Assembly: GCF_000213175.1 (NCBI RefSeq)
Contig: NW_009799179.1
Span: forward strand, 3,504,699-3,568,698
DNA length: 64,000 nt
Origin: Neurospora tetrasperma FGSC 2508
Lineage: Eukaryota; Ascomycota; Sordariomycetes; Sordariales; Sordariaceae
Direction: 5' to 3'
Shown here: positions 48,445 to 60,083 of the stretch, piece by piece
Layout: each line of letters opens with the position of its first letter
How positions within the stretch are numbered: the first letter of the stretch is position 1
The notes under the pieces: model-generated
Databases searched by the model: none
The model's input: the letters and a program-made list of their open reading frames with translations, nothing else
Told to the model about the DNA's origin: nothing
Position numbers and translations under genes: made by a program

Positions 48445-48514
48445 GTTCTTTTTCTTTTTCTTTCCTTTTTTCTTTTCTTTTTTCTTCTTCTTTTTTTTTT
48501 TTTTTTTTTTTTTT
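48445..48514. repeat. T/C-rich tract with T24 run
   Basis: T/C-rich stretch ending in about 24 consecutive T (48491-48514), broken only by a few G bases at the left. Confidence 0.85.
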
Positions 48515-49843
48515 ACACTCTCTTACAGGAGCCCAGTAGCGTAGGTGGAGATGGAGATTTGTGAATACGACATATGATCTTCGGTCACTGTCCCCCGGTC
48601 AAAGTTCATGCCGAACAATTTCTCCATCGTCTTGGTGTGTTATCAGTGCACTGTAGTCGGCTTGTCTTTGGGTATGAACAATTTTTGTACTGTGTTGCTG
48701 TGTAGACGTGTTAGCTTGATCCACAGCACCAGTATGAGTGCTCGTGCTAATACTATAGTGAGTGTATTTCGAGTTCACTGTAGAACTACTGGTCATCTCT
48801 TGGTGGTGTTTTGGTTTCAACTGGGTGTTGCACATTTCGGCCCGTGACAACATGGGGATTGAGATGCTGGTTTTCATGGGCTGACATGCCCTGGTTGAGG
48901 CCGTCTTATGTGTGAGTCTGTCTGTCTGTATTTGTTGTTCATGCATTCTGGCCTTGTCCTTGTCCTCGCTTCACAGTTCACACCACCAATACGGATGTGG
49001 GAAGAGAAAAGGGGAATTGTTGTACGAGTAGCAGGATGAGGATATGGCACTGTGAAAGGAACATCCATCTCGTGCTTAATTTTACACACATCTTGTTGCT
49101 TGAAAAGTTTGTCTTTTTGACCCTAAGATGCTACTTTGTTTTCCTTCCTCCCATTTGACTAACCATCAAAGAAAAGTGGCTAGTCCAGATACCCGGTGTT
49201 ACTTAACATACACTCCATATAATACAGGCAGATACACACAACTTGGTTTTAGATATTATACACTAGGTAATCAGACCACAAGGATGAACATGAGATAATA
49301 ATGATAGGATGATGGGTATATTGAAAGAGTGAAAAAAAAAAGAAAGGTGATGTGAGTTTAAAGGACGTTAAGAGAGGTAGGCAGATAGAGAGATAAGGAA
49401 GACAACTGGTTGGGGAGAAAGAGGCAAAAAAAGCCACACAGTCCAATATAGTATGATGATAAAGAAAGAAATGAGGAGAGGGATGTAAAAGAATGTAGTA
49501 GGGGTGATCAAAGTGGTATTACACAAGTTTCGACACGTGGTTGGGAATATGCTGGCTGTTCTTCTTTTGGTTCTTCAGCCAGCCCAAACTCATCAAAATC
49601 ACATAACCACATCCGTTGTTGTACATGATAAGACATAAACATAGTGAGAGAAGATTGGGGTTGGTGGGGGGCGGTGGCGAGCAAGGCTAACTGCTTGCTT
49701 CTTGCTGGGTAAGGTAGGTGGAATAAAGATCGTTGGAAGATTTGTTCTGGGGATAACATTAACGATAGTATTTCTCATTCAAATGATGTGAGTTGTTCCT
49801 TTTTTCTTTTTTTCTTGATTTTCTTTGGTGTGTGTGTTGTCCT

Positions 49844-51923
49844 TCATGCCCGAATAAGCGGCTTCAAGAAGCCCAGTGCCTTGTGAAGACTCTTCCTGCT
49901 CCTTACGGTTTCATCCTGTGAAACGAAAGAATCCCCAGAGTCTCGCCTTTCGCGGACGTACTTGGGCCACGTGTTTGTAAGCACGAGGTACTTGATGTCA
50001 GACTGAGCAGCATCGAAGACGGCAGCGTCAAAGGTTTGTGGGATATCGCCCGAGTAGTAGTGAGCTGCGTTACGGGGATGCGTGGCATGGGAGGTTGGTG
50101 GCGGGTCATCAAGGGGAAGGGTTTCTACAGACTTGAATTCACCCATGGGAGTCATGGACACCGCTAGCGAGTCCGACTTGGAGACGATGTTGACCTCGCT
50201 GTCGTTTGTGGGCTGGTTTGATCCGGACCAGTCAACTTCCGCGAAGGGTGTAGCTCCACCGCGGTTGATATCTCCGTACATGTTCCTAGCGGCACGCTCG
50301 AAGATACCCTCAAGCTTACGCAACTCGTGCCACGCAATGTTGATAGGAAACTCGGCGTCTCTGGTGCTAATGAACTCGGCATAAATACGAAGCGCCTTGG
50401 TAAACTGCTGGCGGACAACATCCGGCTCGGCGTTGTGACGGTTGCGGACGAAAGGAGGCGGCAGAGCGGCCTTCCACTCAGCCACAGCAGTGAGGAAAGC
50501 AATGTTCTCACCCGAGAAATCGCGGCGAGCAGAGAACTGGCGAAGAGGCTCCGGGTTCTTTTCGAGAACGTGCTCAAGAGCGGACATTGTGAGAACGCTA
50601 TCATCGGTGGCGTTCTTGAAGTCTGGCGGAGATGCCTGGCCCATCTCCATAGTCGAAAGCTTTTTCCATGAATCTCTGACTCCGCTAGTGAAATGGTGTT
50701 CTCCAACCTTGGTTGAGGTTGGGCTAAGAGTAGGTCCACTATTTTCGCTGCCCCTACGCTCGGCATTGCTGTCGCCGTTACGGGCACGCAACTTCTTTGA
50801 CTCCCAAGTAGCGATCGAATCAAGTGTCTCCTGACGCAGGTTGTTGTGCTTGCGAACTTGCCAGCAAGGGACAAAGATGGTGAAAATCTCCATGAACATG
50901 ATGGAGAGAGCGATCCTGTTTGAACCAAGATTTAGATATTGCCATCAGGTGAGGGGGGAAAAGCGCTGGACATACCATTGAGGGGGTACGAAGACCGCGT
51001 TGACCGGTGCCATACCGGGAACGTAAAGAGCAATGAGCCACATAGGAGCCGCAGGCAAGCCAGCAATGCAGCAAGCCATGGTCTGGAGCTGCCAACCGTG
51101 GGTGTCATGGATACCACGAGACTTCCAGAGAATGATGGGAGCAATAACCCAAGCCCAAAGAAACTGCCAGAACAGCGAAGGCCACCACTCCCAACCTCTG
51201 CCTTGCTGCATGGCAATCTCCATAGGAGTTCCGCTCACCTCAGTACCAGGGATACCAAAGCTGGGGTGGAACTTGCGCGAGATCATGTAGATGAAGATAA
51301 CAACAAAAAGCTAAACAAGGTTAGACACAGGCCGTACGGGCTCTAATGGTACTACTCACCTGAACGATCATGCCAATGGTAACGCAGGCAAACATCCTCT
51401 TGGAATAGTCCATTTTGCGCAAGCGGGCGATGAAGGTAAGCCTCTCTGGCGGTTGTTGCGCGTGCTTTTCGTCGAATCGAGACTCCATCTGGCTCAGTGG
51501 GCGAGCATACCGAGCCTGTGCCCTTGCGACATGCAGGAACTGACTGTTACCGGCTTGGAAAAGGGCGATGCCGAAAGGAAACCAGATGCTCATGATCCAG
51601 AACTCGGCGACTTCGGGGGCCATGGGTCCGATACTGTAGCCCAGCTGAACAGAAATCCAGTAGAGATGGAGAAGTGTGATACCGGCAAAACTGAGAGCAA
51701 GACCGCGTATCCTGAGAGTTGGGAGATCACGCTTGAGCCAGAGGAAGACCATGCCAGCCACCACCGCGGTCGTCCAGATAGCCCCCCATACAATCCACCA
51801 AATACCAATGGCATTAAGTCTTGGTCCAGGCTTGGTGTCGGGAGTGGTGCCAAATTCGGAGCCTACAACCTGAGCCTGGGCAGCGGAGAAGTCGGCTCGT
51901 TGTAGGAGGCGTGGGACAAACAT
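49844..51923 (-). CDS. Seven-transmembrane receptor-like protein with C-terminal RGS domain
   Basis: Three exons on the minus strand: 51923-51360, 51310-50976 and 50915-49844, 656 residues. The N-terminal half has about seven hydrophobic spans, including [62 protein letters not shown], a span across the first splice site and one across the second ([25 protein letters not shown]). The C-terminal half contains an RGS domain at about residues 408-520, seen in [36 protein letters not shown] and [21 protein letters not shown]. Fungal proteins of this layout (GprK-type, Magnaporthe Rgs7-type) combine sensing with speeding GTP hydrolysis on a G-alpha subunit, as plant RGS1 does. Ligand unknown. The tail after about 560 is Ser/Thr-rich and possibly phosphorylated. 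Confidence 0.9.
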
Positions 51924-54900
51924 GATGTCGGATGTTATATTGTCAACGTCGAGACGAGCGGAGTGGGTTACGGATATGGGTCGAAGCGACTCGGAGTGTC
52001 GTCAAGACACGTGGGAGGCGTAACCACTGAAGCGCAGTGTCATCTAGCAGTGTTGAGTGGTTGGTGTCCGACCAGTAGTAGTTGGTGTTGATGTTTGTTG
52101 AAGCGAGCGTAGTGAGTAGGTAGGCAAGCCAGGTGGGTTTTGTATCCTCCGAGGCCTTAGAGCCGGACCCGTAAGCAGAACGATAAAAGAGCGACTTGAG
52201 CTGGACGTAACACGAGTAAAGAGAGTGTGATGGTGTGCGGCTCAGCTCACGATCTGTAAGACCAAAAACAGATGTGATGAGATGCACGGAGTATGTATGA
52301 AGTAGTCCCCGGGGCGATGCCGAGAGAGATGGGAGAACTTGAGCAAGCCACATCCGAGGACGGGCGCATGAATGATAGATTTACTGCTTCTGCGAACAAT
52401 TGTGTGCAAGCCAGCTCGGCAAATGATGTCCAGGATAGCCCCAGGATGCCAGGATGTGCACGATGTTGCAGGATAAGTTTGCAAGTAGTGTGGTGGTAGG
52501 GGGAGTGTAGATCCCGCGGGATACCTCTAGTGTATTTCCACTTTCTTCTTGGAGCGCAGGGGGCCCAGTGCGTAGGTAAGAGGTAGGTAAACCTGCATTT
52601 CAGCTCACGATCCCAGCCCATTCCCAGCGTCAAGCATTGCGCCCGCCCAGCTATCCGAATGTAGGATGTAGTGAGTCTGCTATCTTGTAAGACATATTGG
52701 TGTCTGCTGCGCCAATCACTACCTTGACCAGCTTGTGCCTACTTGGCTGTTTCGGTCATTGCCAGAGAAAAAAAAAAAAAAAAAAAAAAAAAAAAAGCCA
52801 AGCGCGCCGCAGGTACCGTGAAAGTGTGGACTATGGAGGGACACTTGACCCATAAGAGCAGGTGGGGGCAACAGAGTCAGAGACATTTCTAGACAAGCAG
52901 GTCAACGGCCCGAACAGGAATATCCAAATACATACTGGGTGAAAGTAGTATAGTGCTAACGAGAGGAGAGCACTTGAGCCTGTGATTGCAGATCGTTTCA
53001 TCTCTCTGCCCAAAGCTCCATCATCACATTTGCTGGTTCCCATGTGCCCAGTGGGCCCCCCTTTCGCCATGTCCAGAGCTCCAGAGCGCCAGAAAGCGTG
53101 AGCCCAAGGCGCTGGCTTGTTGGTCGGCAGATGGCTTGCAGAGGGCAACGTGGGTTAGCACCTGTGAGCAACGCTTCTCCACATGGATGTCGAGCACTGT
53201 GGGGATGGTGTTGACATGGTTGCTAAGTTGAAGACCCTGATGACGAAGAAATAAGACAACAGAGAGACGGACTTTCTCCAGGGACAGGGCATAAGATGGC
53301 GCCGAGCAATGGCGAGAAGGGCGAAAGAGAGTCGTCGGTGCTGGGTCGGAGATGATGGATCAACCAGACAGGGGAACATGATTCAAGACCAAACTGCGAG
53401 CCCAGAACCACTCACCACAGCAAACCCTCAGAGACACCCTCCTGGCACACACTCGACCAGAAAAAACCATGGTTGACTCGGCAAGTGTTTCTCCCTGGCT
53501 GGCGCGCTAAGCTTATTGTGTCGACAGTGGATTTCCACAGCGCTCTTTGGCTCTGTCGATCGCCATTCCAGTGTGCCGGCGACTGCGCGGTCTTGGAGAG
53601 GCTCTTGAGCATCACGTTTCCTTTTTTGAAAGAGGGACGTCGTGTGGATCGTGTCTTGGTTTTTGGGAGAACCTTGATGGTTTTAGCGTTGCTGAAATAA
53701 AGGGTCCTCTGCTCATTCAACCATGAACAGGAAGCGTTCTTGGCTGTGTTCAGAGGGAGCTTCCATTTGAGGGTGCTGATGTTGGGCGGCCTTGCCGGGG
53801 GCGGCGGGGAGGGTTTTGCTGATTAGGTCAAGGTGTCTTTGCTGAGTGACAGGCTCGGGGTCAAGAAAGGGTACATAGTGCCTCTACTGTCATTGAGGTG
53901 CTTATGAGCAGGGTGAATGCGTGCGAGCCATGTGGTTTCCGATTCCAGAGGATGTGTGTGTGTGTGGTTTGGGAGGGAAAAGCACCTCAATCAGGGCAGT
54001 CCGTTGTCGTTCGTCCGGAGTTTCAAGCTTGTCACCTGCTGCCGCTATCAGCACCTGTCAAGCTTGCTTATTGGCTCCATTTGGGTTCGTTTGATATTCG
54101 TGGCCCGGGTCTGTGGGACAGGGCAACAACAACCAACAGAGCTTGGCAACCAAGACCGAATGCCGCCAGGGATCACCATCGCACCTCATTTTTTGTAGGG
54201 ACCAGGCCACTTGCCCGCTACACACCAAGGTACAGGGCACTTACCTTCTGGCTTCGGCGGCGTCGGCTCACCTTCAGGGATGTCGCGCGAGTTTGTTAGT
54301 GCACTCCTCCTTTCCTCCATACAATTTCCCCCTTGAGGTTGGATCCCTTCAGTCCCGTCCCTTCCTCACTCAACCCTCCCACTTGGCTCTTGCCCTCTTG
54401 TCTCGCCAACGAACCGCCCGCGACGAGGAGCACCCGCCGACGATCGAGAGGAAATCACTGACAACACAGCATCTACAAACCTACTTAGTTAGCGCGGTGA
54501 ACTACAAAGTAGTGATAACTACCTCTATATCTCCCGTACCGAAAAACGATTACTCTGCTGACCACGATTCCCCTGATTATTGTAAGGTGGCAGTACCACG
54601 CTAGCAAATTATATGCCGACAGAGTTCGGTTTCTTCTTGCCGTCCGGGGCTCCATCTTGATCCAGCTTGCTGGCAAGATCGGGCCTAGATCGAGAGCGAG
54701 GTGGAATCCCTCATTTGCTTTGCGGGGGTGACATCCATCTCTTTACGTCAGACGTTTTTTCTTCTTCCTCTGCTGAAGATGCTAAAACCCATGTCGTCGA
54801 CCTTGCAATTTCGTGACCGGCTATGGGGGTCTGGCTTTTTCGGCGGATCAACAAGCATGACACCACCAAGCTTTCCCATCGCCTCACCTCGTGACTGCTC

Positions 54901-57141
54901 CATTGTTATCAGTCCAAATTTGGCCCCCCCAAAAAAACCGTTCGAGCCGTTGTAACTGCTAGTGTACTACGCAGTATGTTTCGTTTCTCTTCCCGTTTGA
55001 TGCTTACAATTTATCTGCGGATGCAGGCGGGTGGACCCGTTCCCCCCTCCCCCTCCCCCCTGTGACGTAAGGTATCCAAGTGTGAGACATGGCAATGCCC
55101 GTAACTGCAAATGTGATATGGCTTCTCTTTTTATCACACCAAACTCCATCATAGAAAATACCCAATGCTGTTCTCGTTCCTGGTTGTTTATTTCCAACCA
55201 ACTCGGAGATCCCAACACATCTACGGATTTACTGGTTACCGAGCTGTGAATGATCTGCTCCATCGATGTGATACTGATCGCAAATCCCCACGTCCTGTAC
55301 ACGATGATCTACGCAGAGCACGGGGTATGTACGATATGAGGCGAATCACGATGCACTCTCCGATGCAACACAAGGTGAAAGGATCAAAATGAGGTCCTTG
55401 CTGAAGCCCCGGATTCCCGTATTGCTCCAGGTTGCTAGATTTCGTTCCCTTTTTTTGCTTTCCCCAAATCTTTGTAACCCCGGCGACCCAGATAGACTGC
55501 TACGTACCATCGCATCCCGCAATTACAGCCTTCTGTTTCTCTCGCTAGCCAACCACTGCTACGTTGGGTTTATTCGCGATTGGACATCACAGTTCCCTTC
55601 GTTGCATGTATGCGGGATGACCTTGCTAGCTGCTGCCTCGAGGGTGCTATGTATAAGCCACATGGGGGGCCATTGCGCCCTGGCTTGAAGGGTTACTCCG
55701 AACAAGCACCACGGTGGGCACTGCATATACTGTACAAGAAGTACGATGTTATCACAGAAACAAGTCCTCTATTTTCGGTTCTCTATCCTTGTTATCTAAT
55801 TCTTCTTCAAATTCGCTACTTTCATCGCTCATTTGTAGTCCGACAATGTTCGGCGATGTTGCCGTCTTCCATCCAGCCACACAATCTTCGGTTGCATCTC
55901 GATCAAGAGGACCTACCTTAGTCGATTGTTCGTCCCTGACGACTCAACTACCTACATATACCTACATCGATACAATCTCGGCTGGACTCACTCAGCTTCC
56001 AAGCTTACACTGCAAGGGAGAGTCGTAACCAAGGGGGCTGAGTACACATGAGAAACCAATGTCCCTTCTTCCCATCCCTTCCCTTCTGGAGTTCATGGCC
56101 CCCACTTCCCATCTTCCCGTCCTACATATGTAAAGCAAAGGCGTGCACCGCACATATTTCAGAATTTCAAGCGCGCAAGCGCCGGATGGTTGGCTGCGCA
56201 CCACAGCACTTGAGTCTAGTTCCACTAGCCTTTTTCCCAGACCCATCACCATTGGAAGACTTATCAGATTATCACGCCGCTAACTGGTGTTCTGTAGAGG
56301 ATCAAATCATGTTGTGTTACAGTCCCGTAGGGCTGTTTGCTTGATTGCTCGACCAGTGCAACGTGGTCCAAAGCGACACTTCAGCGCGGCTATATCGCGG
56401 CTGCGGCAAGCGTAGGTAGGACGAGCTGACGAGATGTGCCACTCCAATGTACGGGTCTATTGCATTCATAAATCCTACTGTGGATGCCATCGTTTCTATT
56501 CCCAGATTCAACTACCACTCAACATCATTAGTGTATTAAGTGGGCTGTGGAAGGAATTGTTGTAACCCTCCTTTGGGGGCCCAACGGTGATACTATCCGT
56601 GTGAACGTCTCCTGCAAGTTCAGCATTGATCTTGCCTCGGGTACTAAGTTTGAAGTCCTACACAGTATGTCTGAGAAGATACCGTGCCGTCAAACCTGGC
56701 GATTACAACCTACTCACGACATCACAAAGACACCAATCGGGTCCTGAACGTCAAACTTTTCCCGGTATGCAGGGACACAAAAGACTTTTCCTGTCGCCTT
56801 TTACCTGTTCGGGCCTTTGGTCTTTGCTACTGTCATCATAGAGGCGCCGCTCAACAATCGTTTCCACCACCAGGGCTCAACCCAAGCCTTGCCTTCCGCA
56901 GACGCTGAGGTGTGTACCGACACTGGGGGTTGTTCAGAGACTGGCGTGTGTTCAGGCACCGAGGTGTGTTGGACAGAGAGTTACTGGGAGGGTATGATCT
57001 CGTCCACGTACAGCTTTACCACTGGACGAAGATTCGTCATTGCTAGTGACAGTAGAGAAAACAGTATCTCTCTGATAGTGACCCTGGAAAAATAGAGGTC
57101 TAACTAAATCAGCCTGAGGTATCATGATTTGAAATAAATCC
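51924..57141. other. 5.2 kb gene-poor region
   Basis: Only unrecognised short frames on both strands. It carries a 29-base A run (52768-52796). The left 0.7 kb is the upstream region of the 7TM-RGS gene. A short frame at 56817-57095 encodes a Cys/Thr-rich repeat-like segment (GVCSGTEVC), without further support. Confidence 0.45.
52768..52796. repeat. Poly(A) run
   Basis: 29 uninterrupted A bases. It may be a slippage tract or the tail of an old retroposed sequence; no retroelement body is recognised beside it. Confidence 0.9.
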
Positions 57142-57903
57142 TCAAGACTCACATATCACGATACCAATACCGACACATGACGCGGAAATGGCCGCGAATC
57201 CCACAACATAAATAAATAGCCTGCCAATCTTGACTGTTTGATCGGGCCATTGAACATTGCTCTGGACGGTATTGCCGGAGTTTGCCTTCAAATATTTCTC
57301 GATAGACTTCGTTCCTGCTTTTGAACGACCTTTGCGTCGCAGACATTGCCTTCCCTCGAGGGCCTTCTTCCAAGTTCTTAGCTCGTTGAGTCTGCGACTG
57401 CGCATGGTTGATGTGTACCCGTATTTCTTCCGTTTCAGGCTATATGTGTCACTTTTCCTTGTAAACTGGAGTGTGTTCTGTACCTTCCATATCTGGGTCT
57501 GCAAGAGGGTGTCGTTTGTGTCATGGTTAGATACCTTATCCACGTGTATGCAGTTCTGGTTCTTGGTTGCGGCTACCTCACCAGGCGGCTTCCAAGGGAT
57601 AGAATCTCGAGGGACCTTCGGTTTCATCATAGTCTCGCTGATCTGGCTGTGCCAACTGAACCCCACGGCTCTGGGTTGGGTACAGTCATTATTGGTGGTC
57701 TTGGATCGTGCCGACTTGTCATGGCCGGCATCGTAGTTGATCGGAGTGTACTCTGTGATTGAGTCGATGTTGAGCCCATAGACTTGCTCAAGTGGTTTGG
57801 GCTTTAGTGGAATATCTAACAGTCGACCCGGGGCAGACCCAAATATGGCGGGAATCCAAGTATCCACCCATGACTTGTTCGGGGCGTGATACGGCTTGGT
57901 CAT
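57142..57903 (-). CDS. Uncharacterised protein with one C-terminal membrane span
   Basis: One open exon of 253 residues from ATG 57903 (MTKPYHAPNKSWVDTW). It is hydrophilic, with a basic helical stretch near residues 165-205 (MRSRRLNELRTWKKALEGRQCLRRKGR). A single hydrophobic span follows near the end (IGRLFIYVVGFAAISASCVGIGIVI), consistent with a tail-anchored membrane protein. The family is not recognised. The end is uncertain: a consensus GTGAGT donor overlaps the last codons (minus strand, about 57153-57148), so the gene may be spliced to a further exon. Its length and single clean frame in an otherwise gene-poor region argue that it is real. Confidence 0.5.
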   Translation of the reverse strand: MTKPYHAPNKSWVDTWIPAIFGSAPGRLLDIPLKPKPLEQVYGLNIDSITEYTPINYDAGHDKSARSKTTNNDCTQPRAVGFSWHSQISETMMKPKVPRDSIPWKPPGEVAATKNQNCIHVDKVSNHDTNDTLLQTQIWKVQNTLQFTRKSDTYSLKRKKYGYTSTMRSRRLNELRTWKKALEGRQCLRRKGRSKAGTKSIEKYLKANSGNTVQSNVQWPDQTVKIGRLFIYVVGFAAISASCVGIGIVICES

Positions 57904-58306
57904 GGTAGGAGCCGATCCGTGTGGCTGGATTTGTTAGGATGATAGGAAAGGAGTTCGAGAGATCAAGCGTGCTGTAGGTTCCTTTTATTAGGGTAGATGC
58001 TGTGCGCTTAATGCCTGCAGATGATCATAGATAGCGGGGGACTTGAGCGATAGAAGACGACAGTTGGTGAAGGAAGGTGCGATTTATCGGTCATTGACTC
58101 ACTTACGGGTAACTTAACACCCCTGCTTGCTTTGCTTTCTCTTGTATTGACAGCTCACAAGTTACGACATCAGATGCTTAGTTGGTTTGGTCAAAGGCAT
58201 CAACCGCCTTCCGGACGATTCGATCGCGACAAGTGTAATTAACAGCGGAGGTGACTTGAAAGCTTCTGGATGCATTGCAGTCCATTGTCTCAAGAGGGTA
58301 TCTCAG
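57904..58306. other. Intergenic, orphan gene promoter side
   Basis: 403 bp. Upstream region of the minus-strand orphan and 3' flank of the acyl-CoA dehydrogenase gene. Confidence 0.4.
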
Positions 58307-59623
58307 TTAGTAACTCCTCGGCAACTCGAGCACCTTTTCGGAGATGTAGTTGAGTATCATCTCCCGGCTGACCGGAGCGATTCTGGGTACCAAACACTCC
58401 CTAAAGTATCGCTCAACATCGTACTCGACAGCGTATCCCATCCCGCCGTGGGTTAGCACGGCTCTTTCGCACGCCGCAAAGGCTGCCTCCGCCGCCAAAT
58501 ATTTGGCGCTGTTGCAAGCCACTCCGACTTCCTCCTGTCGAATCGAGCCATCTGTCTTGCTCGCATCGTACAACCTGGCGGCATGGTATGTCGCATGCTT
58601 CGCCGCCTCAAGCCTCATATACACATCCGCCAAAGGGTGAGCGATGCCTTGGTTCTGCCCAATCGGTCGCTGGAAAACCACGCGCTCTCGAGCATACCCA
58701 GCCGCCTTGCCCAGCGCCGCATATCCTAGTCCAAGTGCCTCGCCGGCGAGAAGACAACGTTCTGCGTTCATGCCGTGAAGAATGATCTTGAACCCTTGAC
58801 CCTCCTTTCCGATGAGAGATTCGCCAGGGATCGGGTAGTTCTCGAAAAAGACTTCATTGGCATCAACAGCGCGTCCGCCCATCTTCTTGATCTTGCTCAC
58901 TTTCAACCGGTGGTCTCCTCTGTTCAGATCGATGCAGAACAGAGACAGTCCCTCACTCGGCTTCTTCACCTCATCAAGCGCCGTGGTTCGCGCCAGAAGC
59001 AGCATCTTGTCCGCTACTTGGGCACACGTTATCCAGATCTTTTGTCCCGATACCGAGTATGAACCATCATCTTGCTTCTTGGCGAATGTCTCTAGGCGCA
59101 GCGTGTCAAGACCGGCATTGGGCTCGGTCACCCCAAAGCAGACGCGGAGCTTTCCTGCGATGATGTTCGGAATGGTCTGTTCAAGTTGTTCCGGCGTTCC
59201 GAACTTTGCGAGCGGTTGGGTGGCATAGACGTTGGCATGAATGGACTGCGCACCCGCCATACCTGCCCCTGACTCGGCAATTGTCTGCATCATCATCGTC
59301 GCTTCAGAAATACCAAGTCCGGCTCCTCCGAGCGCCTCTGGTAGGGCAATACCGAGCCATCCGTCTTGCGCGAGAGCAGCGTGGAACTCCTTGGGATACT
59401 CCTCCATCTGGTCATGTTGCTGCCAATATGTATTTGGGAAATTGGAGCATATTTTCGTCACAGCATCTCGTACCATGAGCTGGGATTCTGTAAACCCAGC
59501 CATGGCCATCAATTGGCGCCGTGCTGAAGTCGAAAAGGCATTGTGTCCACTCGCTGTCGATCGTGGCGTTATGCGCGGGAGCCAGCGGGCGGAGCGCGCC
59601 GCACTTTTGATGAAGGTCGGCAT
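58307..59623 (-). CDS. Mitochondrial acyl-CoA dehydrogenase
   Basis: Intronless, 438 residues, start 59623. The first 36 residues (MPTFIKSAARSARWLPRITPRS..FSTSARR) look like a mitochondrial presequence. The FAD-enzyme core is complete: EALGGAGLGISE, VCFGVTEPNAGLD and VSGQKIWIT (flavin-binding middle domain) and RPIGQNQGIAHPLADVYMRLEAA with THGGMGY (C-terminal helical domain). The catalytic base is not at the usual C-terminal place: where medium-chain enzymes have YEGT, this protein has APVSREMI. Instead E288 in MNAERCLLAGEALGLG aligns with the base of isovaleryl-CoA and long-chain dehydrogenases. That fits a branched or bulky substrate, by inference. It faces a dehydratase gene across a 460-bp divergent spacer. 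Confidence 0.93.
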   Translation of the reverse strand: MPTFIKSAARSARWLPRITPRSTASGHNAFSTSARRQLMAMAGFTESQLMVRDAVTKICSNFPNTYWQQHDQMEEYPKEFHAALAQDGWLGIALPEALGGAGLGISEATMMMQTIAESGAGMAGAQSIHANVYATQPLAKFGTPEQLEQTIPNIIAGKLRVCFGVTEPNAGLDTLRLETFAKKQDDGSYSVSGQKIWITCAQVADKMLLLARTTALDEVKKPSEGLSLFCIDLNRGDHRLKVSKIKKMGGRAVDANEVFFENYPIPGESLIGKEGQGFKIILHGMNAERCLLAGEALGLGYAALGKAAGYARERVVFQRPIGQNQGIAHPLADVYMRLEAAKHATYHAARLYDASKTDGSIRQEEVGVACNSAKYLAAEAAFAACERAVLTHGGMGYAVEYDVERYFRECLVPRIAPVSREMILNYISEKVLELPRSY

Positions 59624-60083
59624 TGTTGAGGCTCAAACAAAAGCTCAAAAAGCATGAAACGAGAACGAGGCGAACGGTTTCAGCCAATCCACCGCTTCTC
59701 CTTAGGAGCTACCAATTCAAGGCAGGCGTGAGTCGATAACTAGTGCGATGGAGCCATATCAGGTGATCACAACCAAGGATTGCAACGTTGGAGCTGAGGG
59801 ATGATTCAGGGGCACAAGGGGTAATGACAGCCGGTTTCCTACCCCAAGAAACGCAAAATGCGGGGTAAACCTTCTCCATCACAGCAGGCGGTGATTGCGT
59901 CGTGGTGCGTTGAGCTTGATCAACGGCATCGTTGCCAAGTGATAGTACTTATCTGGCCGGATTCCCATGTCATTTTTTCCTGTGAACAGCAATTTGTCCA
60001 GAAATCATTGTGTCACTCAGATAACCAATTCAACATTATCACCCACCTCCTTTCCCACCTATCCCAACATATTTTGTGCAAAC
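59624..60083. promoter_or_regulatory. Divergent promoter, acyl-CoA dehydrogenase / HotDog dehydratase
   Basis: 460 bp between two start codons facing away from each other. No clear TATA box. Joint regulation is inferred from spacing and from the two products acting on acyl thioesters. Confidence 0.5.

Larger units (their letters stand above)
47594..49843. other. 2.25 kb intergenic region
   Basis: No supported gene. It contains a purine (A/G) tract (48257-48325) and a pyrimidine (T/C) tract (48445-48514) that could pair, and the 3' flanks of the metacaspase and of the minus-strand 7TM-RGS gene. Confidence 0.45.
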
